NCBI GenBank assembly: GCA_902784865.1
Contig: CACZWL010000002.1
Location: 1-64,000 of the forward strand
Reading direction: 5' to 3'
Source of the DNA: an uncultured Bacteroidota bacterium
GTDB taxonomy: Bacteria; Bacteroidota; Bacteroidia; Bacteroidales; P3
Length of the DNA stretch: 64,000 bases
Shown: positions 19,001 through 27,918 of the stretch, piece after piece
How the letters are laid out: the number at the start of each line of letters is the position of its first letter
How positions within the stretch are numbered: the stretch's first letter is position 1
Translations under genes and position numbers: made by a program
The notes under the pieces: model-generated
Seen by the model: the letters and a program-made list of their open reading frames with translations, nothing else
Told to the model about the DNA's origin: nothing
Databases searched by the model: none

Positions 19001-19808
19001 GCTCTATGTCGGTGTCAACGGCTTCTGCGCTGGCGACGGTGCCAATGTCAAATACCACATCCTCTCCGGTGGCGACCCCGACCAGTACTCGCTCGTCTTC
19101 AACCCCGCCGCCATCGCCCAGGGCTTTGAGAACGTCGAATGGGCCAGCCTGGATACTCCCGGCGAGATCAATATCGTCGTCCCCGACAACGCCATGCGTG
19201 GCGTCTACTCCGCCGAGCTCGTCCTCCGCAACAGCAACTACGTCGCCTACGAGTCCACTCCCGGCGAGTTCAACAGCCGTCCCATCACCATCGTCTTCGG
19301 TGTCAAGCTCTCCAAGCAGTATGCCCGTCCTCTCTTCGAGGATGTCATCGCTATCGTGGACACTGACACCAACCTGAATATCGACCTGAACACCATCCAG
19401 TGGTACCGCAACGGTGAGGCCATCCCCGGCGCCACCTATCCCTACTACCAGGAGGTCGGCGGCTTCAACGACGGTGACGACTACTTCGTCAGCTTCCGCC
19501 TTAAAGGCGAGGATGAGACCCTCTACACCTGCCCGCAGGACAGCCTCGGCGCTGACAACTACGTGAAGGAAGATGATGCCGAGGCCACGGTCTCTGTCTA
19601 TCCCAACCCCACCACTGACAACGTCAACGTCAAGGTCGAGAACCCCACCCAGTTCACCCATGCCGTCCGCGTGATGAACGTCATGGGCGTCACCGTCTAT
19701 GAGGGTATGTTCAACGGCGACAACACCACTATCGACTTCTCGCGCTTCGGCAACGGCAGCTACACTGTCAGCGTCGACGGCATCGTGGTGCGTGTGATTA
19801 AAAAATAG
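16098..19808 (+). CDS. T9SS-exported surface protein, 1236 residues
   Basis: The product has a signal peptide (MKKTMILLLGALMASV, cleavage near KAQ at residue 25) and a C-terminal type IX sorting domain (about 1160-1236: VYPNPTTDNVNV, VMNVMGVTVYEG, FGNGSYTVSV). The N-terminal half looks like a right-handed beta-helix with many short Val/Thr/Gly strands. A Listeria-Bacteroides-type repeat lies near 560-603 (TDPAYTNPWLFDQ, LTSDTTLYAKWD), and MBG-like beta domains follow near 770-860. Its function is unknown, and a surface adhesin or structural role is the natural guess. It lies 27 nt upstream of an OmpA-family gene and is probably co-transcribed with it. Confidence 0.9.
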   Translation: MKKTMILLLGALMASVLPGSGLKAQNTPVSVVVSTLDRAALTSAKIYAVSDADQYYHVDAAHLDASWSDPSTSIETIDAANVLDLAMEATANGTRVYQNVPASFATAFIVLRDANDVYYVYGTASPAERKAGVFKASSIFDAVAADSNVNYGHIVHATAANRAVIRDAYGNVYTSLVSADANSASGAELTFIDTVVIDAPVSIANSHTIRQRFDNLGTEFPVVSNVTGSVPAITIAGGATAVWYGRNEGEDAILAAAAAPLFGLNGGNLTVNKLNAAATGTEPLIVVTGNDTLRITSATVAGSATSPAITLNDGVAIVDDVTFAAGSYAVNLVRGYNGTLQVLASTVLGNMGATGGINADAYRTAGDYRIYKRTLTAVVDGAANGETVYVARNFSSSTTPDNNALITKPVVLDLGGYTVSGNFYASNTEDTLVLRNGKIGTITDNADATGAIRIDDLDSVGVLNANSHPVEILNARIRNIFPATGANVTIYGGKYNQDVIGYLAPRRVLVENADADAANFANLVVEGYKVTYSNHNARNIDTTIVYNTPDNRIVPAPSRPTYVGADTVFAHYWTDPAYTNPWLFDQSVLTSDTTLYAKWDIFDAATMNRLTVNIYVQNVARDGFELVDSLTCAVKKVGEDPLFPGDTVIDIPTRRGFHTTAFAQIRRDAGVDSIMYYRDTTIFHWNLNGGTFVEAGHSVDTVLAYGDTLRTALEIKKTGHNPGRWRSTMTIPGTGLNAWQYVSFPIAVPLASNGHTFDTIKFDASYTPKDSTHYPVIWSDNNDTIEFDYNGESRANDITATFYDDDNVQQNLTLTFSSANGSGVTPRTVGVYNIVASYPEDGNYRLGFKTKVLRISPYSVIADSVDEFRLVKKYDGTRSVEATVTRAYLQSPAPFGNDEVYARVDTLLYSDATAGFNKSIIAYVSVLYGADAMNYTLANDFFVASREGVIVPVPVVDDEETANDSIAQLYVGVNGFCAGDGANVKYHILSGGDPDQYSLVFNPAAIAQGFENVEWASLDTPGEINIVVPDNAMRGVYSAELVLRNSNYVAYESTPGEFNSRPITIVFGVKLSKQYARPLFEDVIAIVDTDTNLNIDLNTIQWYRNGEAIPGATYPYYQEVGGFNDGDDYFVSFRLKGEDETLYTCPQDSLGADNYVKEDDAEATVSVYPNPTTDNVNVKVENPTQFTHAVRVMNVMGVTVYEGMFNGDNTTIDFSRFGNGSYTVSVDGIVVRVIKK

Positions 19809-19835
19809 GTATTAATATAAAAAGACATTAGAAAT

Positions 19836-21938
19836 ATGAAACGTATATTCACAGTGTTAGGTCTTCTGGTCCTTGGCCTCACCGCCAGCGCCCAGCTGAA
19901 CCAGCATAGCAACTATATCGGTCTTAATGTCGGCGGCGGTATGAACACCATGACCTACAGCCCTACCGACGGTAAGTGGAACCCCAAGCTCGGTTTCCTG
20001 GGTGAGCTGAAGTATGCCCACTTCTTTGGCGAGCATTTCGGCCTCGGCTTCGGCGTGCAGTACGACATGTCGCGCGCCGGCGCCACCTTCGACTTCTTCG
20101 TCGAAGAGGCTATCGGCCTGAAGCACCCCAAGAATGGCCTGTCCTACGACGCCCGCACCTCTTTCACCGACTGGAAGGATGCCCAGACCATGCAGTTCCT
20201 CAGCGTGCCTATCCAGCTCTACTGGCGTGCCCCCATGGGCGAGCGCTGGTCGTTCCTCCTCGGCCTCGGCGCCAGCCTCGACTTCAACATGAGCGGCAAG
20301 TACAAGGCCGACGAGGGTTCTTACAACGTCGAGGGTAAATTTCTTGGCTATGGCTCCTGGTGGATTAACGACGAAATTAATCCCGAGCTGAAAAAATATG
20401 GCTTCACCCGCGACGAGGCTTCCAACCTCGAAGAGGGCGACATCGAGAACATCAAGAAGATGGGTGTCAGCATCATCGCCGACCTCGGCTTCAACTATGC
20501 CCTGAGCAACCACTGGGGCCTCTACCTCGGCCTCTACGGTGGCTACGGCATCACCAACCTCCTCGACCGCGAGGAAGGCTACAGCACCAAGATGTACTCC
20601 ACCGCCAGCATCGACAACACCACCAACGAGCCCAAGATTGCCGAGTACAACGGCGTGGTCAACTCCGACCAGATCGACGCCCTGCACCTCCTCAATGTGG
20701 GTGTCAAGGTCGGCATCAACTTCGGTTGGAGCTGCAACCACACTCCCAAGGTCAAAGAGGAGCCCGTGCTCATCCCCGTCGAGGAGCCCGTCAGCGAGGA
20801 AGACCGCTGCAACAACTCTGACCTGAAGCTTGCCCTTGCCAACATCGATGCCGACCTGGCTGATGCCGAGAAGGCTGCCAACGAGAGTGGCGATGCCAAG
20901 GCCAAGGCCGCTGTCGCCGCCGCCAAGAAGCAGGCCGCCGATGCCAAGGCCGCCAATCAGGCTGGCCAGTACTGCAAGGCTTACGACCTCTTCAAGGATG
21001 CCTATGGCACCCTCGCCGGCTCCTATGCCGCCGACGCCAAGGCCTGCGCCAACGCCAAGAGTGGCGACAAGGAGGCTGCCCAGGCCGCCGACGATGCCGC
21101 CGTCTTTGCCGCTTCGGCCCGCAACAACGGCCTCGACGCCGCCATTGCCGCCAGCCGCAACGCCAAGATCAACGCCGAGATAGCCTGCGCCCCCGTCGAG
21201 AAGAAGAACCCCTACGACAACCCCGTCTACGCCGAGACCCTCTCGCGTCAGGCCATGGCCATGGGCCGCATCTCGGAGAGCCAGCCCGCCCAGAACGACG
21301 CCACCGACGCTTCGGAGAAGGGCAAGGCCGGCAAGTTCGCCGATTCCTATGCCGCCAGCGCCAAGTCGTTTGCCGAGTCGGCTGACGCCTTCGCCGCCAA
21401 GTGCAACAAGCCCGCCGCCAAGGCCCTCGCCAAGGAGGCCAACGAGCACGCTGCCAAGGCCGCTGCGGCTGCCAAGAACGCCGATCCCGAGACCGCCTAC
21501 AACGAGGCTATCGCCGCCCGCGACGCCGCCAACCGCATCAACTCCGTCTGCGCCAAGGCCGAGCCCATGAAGCAGGTCGAGGTCCAGGAGAAGCTCGACG
21601 CCATCAATGCCACCGTGAACTTCGAGTTCGCCAACGACAGCGATGCCCAGTTCGACGACAAGACCAACGACGCCCTCAACACCATCGTGAAGAACCTCCA
21701 GGCCGACAAGAACCTGAAGGTCCTCATCACCGGTCACACCGACAATATCGGTAAAGAGTCCGTCAACATACGCTATGGTAAACAGCGTGCCGAAACCCTG
21801 AAGAAGCTGCTCGTGAAGCGTGGCGCCCCCGCCGCCCAGATCAGCACAGCCTCGAAGGGTCCGAAGGAGCCCGTCGCCAGCAACGACACCGAGGAAGGCC
21901 GTTACCAGAACCGCCGCGCCGTCATCACGATTCTCTAA
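19836..21938 (+). CDS. OmpA-family protein with Ala-rich helical insert
   Basis: The 700-residue product has a signal peptide (MKRIFTVLGLLVLGLTASAQ), then an outer-membrane beta-barrel of about 290 residues. Residues about 330-590 are extremely Ala/Lys/Asp-rich and predicted helical, with several degenerate AKAA-type repeats. A C-terminal OmpA peptidoglycan-binding domain follows (VLITGHTDNIGKESVNIRYG, RAETLKKLLVKRG, NRRAVI). It should anchor the outer membrane to the cell wall, with the helical segment spanning the periplasm. Being 27 nt behind a T9SS cargo gene, it may be a dedicated partner. A terminator follows. Confidence 0.92.
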   Translation: MKRIFTVLGLLVLGLTASAQLNQHSNYIGLNVGGGMNTMTYSPTDGKWNPKLGFLGELKYAHFFGEHFGLGFGVQYDMSRAGATFDFFVEEAIGLKHPKNGLSYDARTSFTDWKDAQTMQFLSVPIQLYWRAPMGERWSFLLGLGASLDFNMSGKYKADEGSYNVEGKFLGYGSWWINDEINPELKKYGFTRDEASNLEEGDIENIKKMGVSIIADLGFNYALSNHWGLYLGLYGGYGITNLLDREEGYSTKMYSTASIDNTTNEPKIAEYNGVVNSDQIDALHLLNVGVKVGINFGWSCNHTPKVKEEPVLIPVEEPVSEEDRCNNSDLKLALANIDADLADAEKAANESGDAKAKAAVAAAKKQAADAKAANQAGQYCKAYDLFKDAYGTLAGSYAADAKACANAKSGDKEAAQAADDAAVFAASARNNGLDAAIAASRNAKINAEIACAPVEKKNPYDNPVYAETLSRQAMAMGRISESQPAQNDATDASEKGKAGKFADSYAASAKSFAESADAFAAKCNKPAAKALAKEANEHAAKAAAAAKNADPETAYNEAIAARDAANRINSVCAKAEPMKQVEVQEKLDAINATVNFEFANDSDAQFDDKTNDALNTIVKNLQADKNLKVLITGHTDNIGKESVNIRYGKQRAETLKKLLVKRGAPAAQISTASKGPKEPVASNDTEEGRYQNRRAVITIL

Positions 21939-21961
21939 TCGCCGACGCCCGGCAGCAGCCC

Positions 21962-21994
21962 AAAGGGCATCCCGCTTGCGGGATGCCCTTTCTT
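21962..21994 (+). terminator. Terminator after the OmpA-family gene
   Basis: A 14-bp perfect stem (AAAGGGCATCCCGC with its complement) with a tiny loop is followed by CTT. It sits 20 nt after the stop codon. Confidence 0.85.
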
Positions 21995-22282
21995 GTTGTG
22001 TATCAGCGGGTTAGGTGGTGCGCAAATTTTTGGTTCAAAAACAGGAAATGGGGGTAATTTCGGTGGTTTGTAAGTGGTTGATTTGTAGGATTGTAAGGGT
22101 ATCCTCTTCTTCCCTTCTTCGTCTATGGTAGGGGGGTGGTAGGGTAGGGGGTGCGGAATGGGTATGGAACGGGAGGGTGGGCGATGCGCTAGAGGGGCAC
22201 CAAAAGGGTGCCAGAGGGGTGCAAAAGGGGGGAAAGCGGGGAGCAAGAGGGGTTGTCCGGGTGGGGGAGAGGGGGGTGTTGC
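21995..22282. other. Gene-free convergent intergenic region
   Basis: This G-rich stretch lies between convergent genes. It contains GGTAGGGGGGTGGTAGGG-like runs near 22130 and repeated GGGTGCCAGAGGGGTGC segments near 22200. I see no gene or regulatory site. Confidence 0.5.
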
Positions 22283-24364
22283 CTAGCGGGCGGTCTCGAG
22301 GAGGGTCTGCATCTCCTTGATCTCGTCGCGGTATTTTGCGGCGGCCATGAAGTCCAGCTCCTTGGCCGCGGTCTGCATCTTGCGCTGACGGTCGCGTATC
22401 TCCTTGCGGAGCTGTTCCTTGGTCATCTTGAGCAGCTTGGGGTCGGGGCCTGCCGGTTCGGCGGGTGCCTCGGCCTGTTCGGTGCGTTTGCGCTTGCCGA
22501 AGGGTGCGCCAGGCTCGGCGGCCATGGGCAGTTCGCGGTCCGACTCCTCGGCGGCGCGCTCGATGACCGAGGTGGTGCCGAGGATGGCTTCGGTCGACTT
22601 GACGATCTGCCGGGGCACGATGCCGTGCTCCATGTTGTAGCGTATCTGCTTCTCGCGGTGGCGGTTGGTGAGGTCGATGGCGCGCTGCATGGAGCCTGTG
22701 ATGGTGTCGCCGTAGAGTATGGCCTTGCTGTGGACGTTGCGCGCGGCGCGTCCTATGGTCTGGATGAGGGCGCGGTCGCTGCGCAGGAAGCCCTCCTTGT
22801 CGGCATCGAGGATGGCGACGAGAGACACTTCGGGCAGGTCGAGGCCTTCGCGCAGCAGGTTGACGCCTACGAGGACGTCGAAGACGCCCATGCGCAGGTC
22901 GCGCATTATCTCGACGCGCTCGAGGGTGTCGACGTCGGAGTGGATGTATTTGCTCCTGATACCCAGGTTGATGAGGTACGAGGTGAGCTCTTCTGCCATG
23001 CGCTTGGTGAGGGTGGTGACGAGTACGCGCTCGCCCTTGTCGACGGTGTTCTCAATCTCGTCGAGGAGGTCGTCGACCTGGCTGACGGCGGGCCGTACCT
23101 CGACGACGGGGTCGAGCAGGCCGGTGGGGCGTATGACCTGTTCCACTACCACGCCTTCTGCCTCGCTGAGCTCGTAGTCGGCCGGGGTGGCGGAGATGTA
23201 GATGGTCTGCCCGGTGAGGTTGTAGAACTCGTCGTAGGTGAGGGGTCGGTTGTCGAGAGCCGAGGGGAGTCTGAAGCCGTACTCGACGAGCGAGGTCTTG
23301 CGCGAGCGGTCGCCGCCGTACATGGCGCCGATTTGGGGTATGGTGACGTGGCTTTCGTCGACGACAAGCAGGAAGTCGTCGGGGAAATAGTCGATGAGGC
23401 AGAAGGGGCGGCTGCCGGGTGCGCGGCCGTCGAAGTAGCGGCTGTAGTTCTCGATGCCAGAGCAGTAGCCGAGCTCCTGAATCATCTCGATGTCGTAGTT
23501 GACGCGTTCTTCCAAGCGCTTGGCTTCCAGGTTCTTGTCGATGGAGTAGAGGTAGTCGCGGCGCTCGAACATGTCGCGCTGTATCTGCAGCAGGGCGGGG
23601 GCCATGGTCTCCTTGGAGGTGAGGAAGTTGGAGGCCGGGTAGATGACGACCTCGCTGAAGCGTTCCAGGCGCTGTCCGGAGATGGGGTCGAAGCTTTCCA
23701 GCGTCTCGATCTCGTCGTCCCAGAAAGAGACGCGGAAGCAGAAGTCGGCGAACGAGGGGAAAATGTCGACGGTGTCGCCTTTGACGCGGAAGCGGCCGTT
23801 GGTGAATTCAATCTCGTTGCGGACGTACTGGCCCTCCAGTAGCCTGAGGAGCAGGTCGTCGCGGCGCAGGTGGTCGCCGACGTGCAGGGCCACGGTGCCG
23901 CGCTTGAACTCGTCGGGGTTGCCGATGCCGTAGATGCAGCTGACGGAGGAGACCACTATCACGTCGCGGCGGCCGCTGAGTAGGGCGCTGGAGGCGCGCA
24001 GGCGCAGCTTCTCCAGCTCGTCGTTGATGGCCAGGTCTTTCTCGATATAGGTGTTGGTGGCGGCAATGTAGGCTTCGGGCTGGTAGTAGTCGTAGTAGGA
24101 GACAAAGTATTCGACCGCGTTGTTGGGGAAGAACTGGCGGAACTCGCCGTAGAGCTGTGCGGCGAGGGTCTTGTTGTGGCTGAGGACGAGGGTTGGGCGT
24201 CCGAGCTCTTTGATGACGTTGGCCACGGTAAAGGTCTTGCCGCTGCCGGTGACGCCCTGCAGCACCTGCGCGCGTTGGCCACGCCGCACACCGTCAACCA
24301 GTTGTCGTATGGCCTCCGGCTGGTCGCCCATGGGGGCAAAGTCCGATTTCAGTTCAAAGTTCAT
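22283..24364 (-). CDS. uvrB: Excinuclease ABC subunit B
   Basis: UvrB is the damage-verifying helicase of nucleotide excision repair, loaded by UvrA and the partner of UvrC. The 693-residue product shows Walker A GVTGSGKT at 37-44, the DNA-clamping beta-hairpin YYDYYQPEAY near 90-100, helicase motifs through the second RecA domain (QTIGRAARN), and a C-terminal UVR motif (AAKYRDEIKEMQTLL). Full length. It lies 9 nt after the LtaS-like gene on the same strand, so the two are probably co-transcribed. Confidence 0.98.
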   Translation of the reverse strand: MNFELKSDFAPMGDQPEAIRQLVDGVRRGQRAQVLQGVTGSGKTFTVANVIKELGRPTLVLSHNKTLAAQLYGEFRQFFPNNAVEYFVSYYDYYQPEAYIAATNTYIEKDLAINDELEKLRLRASSALLSGRRDVIVVSSVSCIYGIGNPDEFKRGTVALHVGDHLRRDDLLLRLLEGQYVRNEIEFTNGRFRVKGDTVDIFPSFADFCFRVSFWDDEIETLESFDPISGQRLERFSEVVIYPASNFLTSKETMAPALLQIQRDMFERRDYLYSIDKNLEAKRLEERVNYDIEMIQELGYCSGIENYSRYFDGRAPGSRPFCLIDYFPDDFLLVVDESHVTIPQIGAMYGGDRSRKTSLVEYGFRLPSALDNRPLTYDEFYNLTGQTIYISATPADYELSEAEGVVVEQVIRPTGLLDPVVEVRPAVSQVDDLLDEIENTVDKGERVLVTTLTKRMAEELTSYLINLGIRSKYIHSDVDTLERVEIMRDLRMGVFDVLVGVNLLREGLDLPEVSLVAILDADKEGFLRSDRALIQTIGRAARNVHSKAILYGDTITGSMQRAIDLTNRHREKQIRYNMEHGIVPRQIVKSTEAILGTTSVIERAAEESDRELPMAAEPGAPFGKRKRTEQAEAPAEPAGPDPKLLKMTKEQLRKEIRDRQRKMQTAAKELDFMAAAKYRDEIKEMQTLLETAR

Positions 24365-24373
24365 GGCTTCTGT

Positions 24374-26311
24374 CTATCTGTTGTCGCACGCGGTGCTTCC
24401 GTCGAGGAACATTTGCTGGCTGCTCTGTGTCATTCCGAAGGTGTGGCGGCGCATGGCCTCGGTACGCCGGGGTTCCTGCCCTATCAGGTCGTCGGTGCTC
24501 TTCTCTTTGTATCGGTAGAGGCTCTCCTGCTGCGTCTTGACGCGATAGAGGTAGAACAGCTCGCCGTCGACCACGCCAATCTTGTCGTCGGCACTGAAGT
24601 AGGCGTATTTGCGGCGGTGGGTGGTGAGGTCGGTGCCAAGCATCGTGCTGCCCGGGTCGAGGCCAAGCATGGCCAGGATGGTGGGTGCTATGTCTATTTG
24701 CATGGCCAGCCGGTCCACGCGTCCGGGTGCCACCATCCGCGGGGCGAAGAACAGCAGGGGCACATGGTTGTAGTTCAGGGCCATCTCGTATTCCGGTTCG
24801 ATGAATGCCCCGTGGTCGGCCACAAATACGAACAGCGTGTTCTCGAACCACGCTTTCTTCTCGGCCATCCTCACGAAACGCCCTATCGCCCAGTCGGCAT
24901 ATTCCACGATGCGTTTCAACTTGTCGTCATCGTGCTTGGCTTTGAAGTCGATGCCGTCGGGGACGATATAGGGGCCGTGGTCGCTGCACGTCATCACGGT
25001 GGCCATGAACGGGCCGTTGGCGGCAATGCTGTCGAGGTGTTCCAGCACGTGGTCGAACATCACATGGTCGGGCACGCCCCAGGTGCCTACCACCTCGCTC
25101 GACGGGTAGCTGTGCTCGCCCACCACGCGGTCGAAGCCGTTCTCGTAGAGGAATCCACGCATGTTGTCGTAGTCCTCGTCGTGGGTCATGAAGTAGGTGG
25201 TTGAGTATCCGGCGCTCTTCAGCAACTGTGGCAGGCCGCACATGCGCGGGATGGGGGTGTTCTTAATCATCTGGCGCGCCAGCAGTGCCGGGTGGCCGTA
25301 GAGTGTGGAGTAGATGCCGTTGTGGGTGTGGATGCCTGCCGACCATGCCTCGGTGAAGGTCAGCGACCGCACCATCAGGCTGTCCAGACAGGGAGCCAGG
25401 CTGGGCTGCGAGGTGGACAGGCAGGTCTTGGCGGCACTCATCGATTCCATGAGCACCACCACCACGTTGGTGCCTTCCGGCAGGCGTAGCGCTGTGGCGG
25501 CCAGCGTGCTGTCAGCGGGTTCCTGCCGCCATTCGGCAAGCACGGCCTCGGCCGTCGCCTCGTCGGTGAGTTCCACGGGTCGGTTGGCACTCTTGCCGGC
25601 ATCCTCGATGCTCTTGATGAAGGTGAACACGGGATTGAGCCCTATCTGGTTCAGGAAAGGGTTGTTGCAGAAATAGGCGGTGCCCACGCGGATGGGGCTT
25701 TTCTTCGACACCCTGCCGCGCATGCCTATGAAGCCGATGCCTAGCAGCAGCATTCCGATGACGATGGCCCATGCCATGGGCATGCGCTGGTCGAGGTTGC
25801 GAAGGAGCACGCGGCGGAAGATGAAACGCCCCAGCAGCCACCAGCCGACGGACACCACTAGGAAGACCACCAGATAGACCACATACATGGGTTCACTGAG
25901 AATCATGCTGGCGGCCATGCCGAACGAGTTGGTCAGCTCCAAGGCAGAGGCGTCGAGGCGCTGGAAGAAGTAGCAGAAATAAGGTATATCAGCCGCGCAG
26001 GCAAAGAAGCACACCGTGTAGAGCACCATCATCAGGTAGTGCCCGATGGCATAGTACCACCGTTTGCGTATGTGCGCCAGCTCGCCGATGATGACCAGCA
26101 GCAGCGGCAGGGCGATGATGTAGGTGCTCACCGTGGTGTCGAAGCGGAATCCCGTCCACAGCGCCTTCCAGTACAATCCGCCGAAGTCGTCAGGTCCCTC
26201 GGTATGGTTGCAGTAGACCACCGTCTCGGCAATTCGAAACAGGGTAAAGAAGGTTATTCCAGCCAAGTAGATACATATCAGATAGTTGAAGCGGGCGTTG
26301 TTTTTTTTCAT
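24374..26311 (-). CDS. LtaS-like sulfatase-superfamily phosphotransferase
   Basis: The product (645 residues from the ATG at 26311) begins with about five membrane helices (first: YLICIYLAGITFFTLF), then a periplasmic alkaline-phosphatase/sulfatase domain from about residue 270 (NVVVVLMESMSA, the probable nucleophile Thr in HTHNGIYSTLYG, DEDYDNMRGFL, VADHGAF). The layout is that of lipoteichoic acid synthase and phosphoethanolamine or phosphoglycerol transferases. In a Gram-negative it probably modifies a glycolipid or envelope polysaccharide. The start at 26311 was preferred over a longer in-frame extension because the -7 promoter box TATCTTTG lies at 26324-26317. Confidence 0.88.
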   Translation of the reverse strand: MKKNNARFNYLICIYLAGITFFTLFRIAETVVYCNHTEGPDDFGGLYWKALWTGFRFDTTVSTYIIALPLLLVIIGELAHIRKRWYYAIGHYLMMVLYTVCFFACAADIPYFCYFFQRLDASALELTNSFGMAASMILSEPMYVVYLVVFLVVSVGWWLLGRFIFRRVLLRNLDQRMPMAWAIVIGMLLLGIGFIGMRGRVSKKSPIRVGTAYFCNNPFLNQIGLNPVFTFIKSIEDAGKSANRPVELTDEATAEAVLAEWRQEPADSTLAATALRLPEGTNVVVVLMESMSAAKTCLSTSQPSLAPCLDSLMVRSLTFTEAWSAGIHTHNGIYSTLYGHPALLARQMIKNTPIPRMCGLPQLLKSAGYSTTYFMTHDEDYDNMRGFLYENGFDRVVGEHSYPSSEVVGTWGVPDHVMFDHVLEHLDSIAANGPFMATVMTCSDHGPYIVPDGIDFKAKHDDDKLKRIVEYADWAIGRFVRMAEKKAWFENTLFVFVADHGAFIEPEYEMALNYNHVPLLFFAPRMVAPGRVDRLAMQIDIAPTILAMLGLDPGSTMLGTDLTTHRRKYAYFSADDKIGVVDGELFYLYRVKTQQESLYRYKEKSTDDLIGQEPRRTEAMRRHTFGMTQSSQQMFLDGSTACDNR

Positions 26312-26316
26312 GATTG

Positions 26317-26350
26317 CAAAGATACACTTTTTTTTATTTTTGTATCTTTG
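26317..26350. promoter_or_regulatory. Divergent promoter pair
   Basis: Two -7 boxes TATCTTTG face away from each other: minus strand at 26317-26324 for the LtaS-like gene and plus strand at 26343-26350 for the FAD oxidoreductase. Only about 18 nt separate them, so the two promoters overlap and may compete. Neither has a clear -33 box. Confidence 0.6.
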
Positions 26351-26382
26351 CATGTTAAAAGTATTTGTAATATAAGCAGAAG

Positions 26383-27918
26383 ATGCAGGAAATGAGGATA
26401 GTACAGGTAGACCTGACGCCCGAGGAATACCATTCTGACGACGCGCTGCGGCGAAAGGCCGGTGCGCATGAGGGGGAACAGGCGAGGGTGGTGCGCCGCA
26501 CGCTGGACTGCCGCCGCCGCAACATAGTGTACCACTGCACGGTAGAGGTCGTGAAAGGGGCAGAAGGATTATCTAGTATTTCTAGTATTTCTAGATTATC
26601 TAGAGTCTCTAGTTCTGCCAGGGCGGTGGTGATTGTTGGGGCGGGGCCTGCGGGGCTTTTTGCGGCGCTGCGGTGCCTGCAGCAGGGGCTGCGACCCGTC
26701 ATAGTGGATCGCGGCAAGCCCGTGGAGGAGCGCAAGTACGACATCGCCAGGCTCACACGCGAGAAGGTGGTAGACCCCGACAGCAACTGGTGCTTCGGCG
26801 AGGGCGGTGCCGGCACCTACAGCGACGGCAAGCTCTACACCCGCTCCACCAAGCGCGGCGACGTGGGCGAGGTGCTGCGGCTCTTCGTGGACCACGGCGC
26901 CGACCCCGACATCATGCTCGATGCCCACGCCCACATTGGCACCGACCGCCTGAGCGGCATCATTGCCAATATGCGGCGCACCATCGTGGAGCACGGGGGC
27001 GAGTACCACTTCGGCGTGCGGGTCGAGGACCTGCTGGTCAAGGAGGGGCGCGTGCGGGGTGTGGTGGCGGCCGACGGCACGAAGTACGAGGGCGACGCCG
27101 TCATCCTGGCCACGGGCCATTCGGCACGCGACATCTACGAGCTCTTCCACCGGCGCGGCTGGCTGCTCGAGGCCAAGCCCTTTGCCCTCGGCGTGAGGGT
27201 GGAGCATCCGCAGGCGCTCATCAACGAGATACAGTACCACGGCAAGGGCTACTCGCCTTTGCTGCCGGCTGCGGCCTACAGCCTGACGACGCAGGCGTGC
27301 GGCCACGGCGTGTTCAGTTTCTGCATGTGCCCCGGCGGCGTCATAGTGCCGGCGGCCACGGCCGGAGGGCAGCAGGTGGTTAACGGCATGAGCAACTCGC
27401 GCCGCAACTCGCCCTATGCCAACAGCGGCATCGCGGTGACGGTGGGTCTGGGCGACGTGGGCGGTGCCGACGCGCTGGCGCTGCTGCGGTTCCAGCAGGC
27501 GGTGGAGGGGCGTGTGTTCGAGGCCGCAGGCGGCTGCATCGACGCGCCGGCGCAGCGGCTGGTCGACTTCCTCCGGCGGCGTCCCTCGTCGCGGCTGAAC
27601 AAGAGCGGCTACATGGGCGCCACCGTCGGCGCGCCGCTGCACGAGGTGCTGCCGCCCTTCGTGGTGGAGAGCCTGATACAGGGGTTCAAGGATTTCGACC
27701 GCAAGATGCGGGGCTTCGTCACCGACGAGGCCATGCTGCTGGCCGTGGAGAGCCGCACGTCGAGTCCTGTGCGCATACCGCGCGACAGGGAGACGCTGCA
27801 GCATCCGCAGCTGGCGGGCCTCTACCCCTGCGGCGAGGGGGCGGGCTATGCCGGCGGCATCGTGTCGTCGGCCCTGGACGGCATACGGTGTGCCGATGCC
27901 GTCAGCCTTCGAAGGTGA
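26383..27918 (+). CDS. FAD-dependent oxidoreductase (COG2509 type)
   Basis: The 511-residue product resembles the Bacteroidales FAD-dependent dehydrogenase family, whose substrate is unknown. An N-terminal domain (1-60) precedes a dinucleotide-binding glycine motif (VVIVGAGPAGLFAA, about 83-96). NWCFGEGGAGTYSDGKLYT follows near 130, and the FAD-binding end PCGEGAGYAGGIVSSALDG is at the C-terminus. Between the first two domains a serine-rich linker (SSISSISRLSRVSSS) is encoded by five TCTAG units spaced exactly 9 bp apart. It overlaps the 3' end of porT by 17 bp, convergently. Confidence 0.88.
   Translation: MQEMRIVQVDLTPEEYHSDDALRRKAGAHEGEQARVVRRTLDCRRRNIVYHCTVEVVKGAEGLSSISSISRLSRVSSSARAVVIVGAGPAGLFAALRCLQQGLRPVIVDRGKPVEERKYDIARLTREKVVDPDSNWCFGEGGAGTYSDGKLYTRSTKRGDVGEVLRLFVDHGADPDIMLDAHAHIGTDRLSGIIANMRRTIVEHGGEYHFGVRVEDLLVKEGRVRGVVAADGTKYEGDAVILATGHSARDIYELFHRRGWLLEAKPFALGVRVEHPQALINEIQYHGKGYSPLLPAAAYSLTTQACGHGVFSFCMCPGGVIVPAATAGGQQVVNGMSNSRRNSPYANSGIAVTVGLGDVGGADALALLRFQQAVEGRVFEAAGGCIDAPAQRLVDFLRRRPSSRLNKSGYMGATVGAPLHEVLPPFVVESLIQGFKDFDRKMRGFVTDEAMLLAVESRTSSPVRIPRDRETLQHPQLAGLYPCGEGAGYAGGIVSSALDGIRCADAVSLRR
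26567..26616. repeat. In-frame CTAG microsatellite inside the FAD gene
   Basis: Five TCTAG units at 9-bp period (TATTTCTAG and variants) encode a Ser/Ile/Arg linker. The period keeps the reading frame. A related 10-bp CTAG array lies in non-coding DNA at 29758-29842. Confidence 0.75.
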
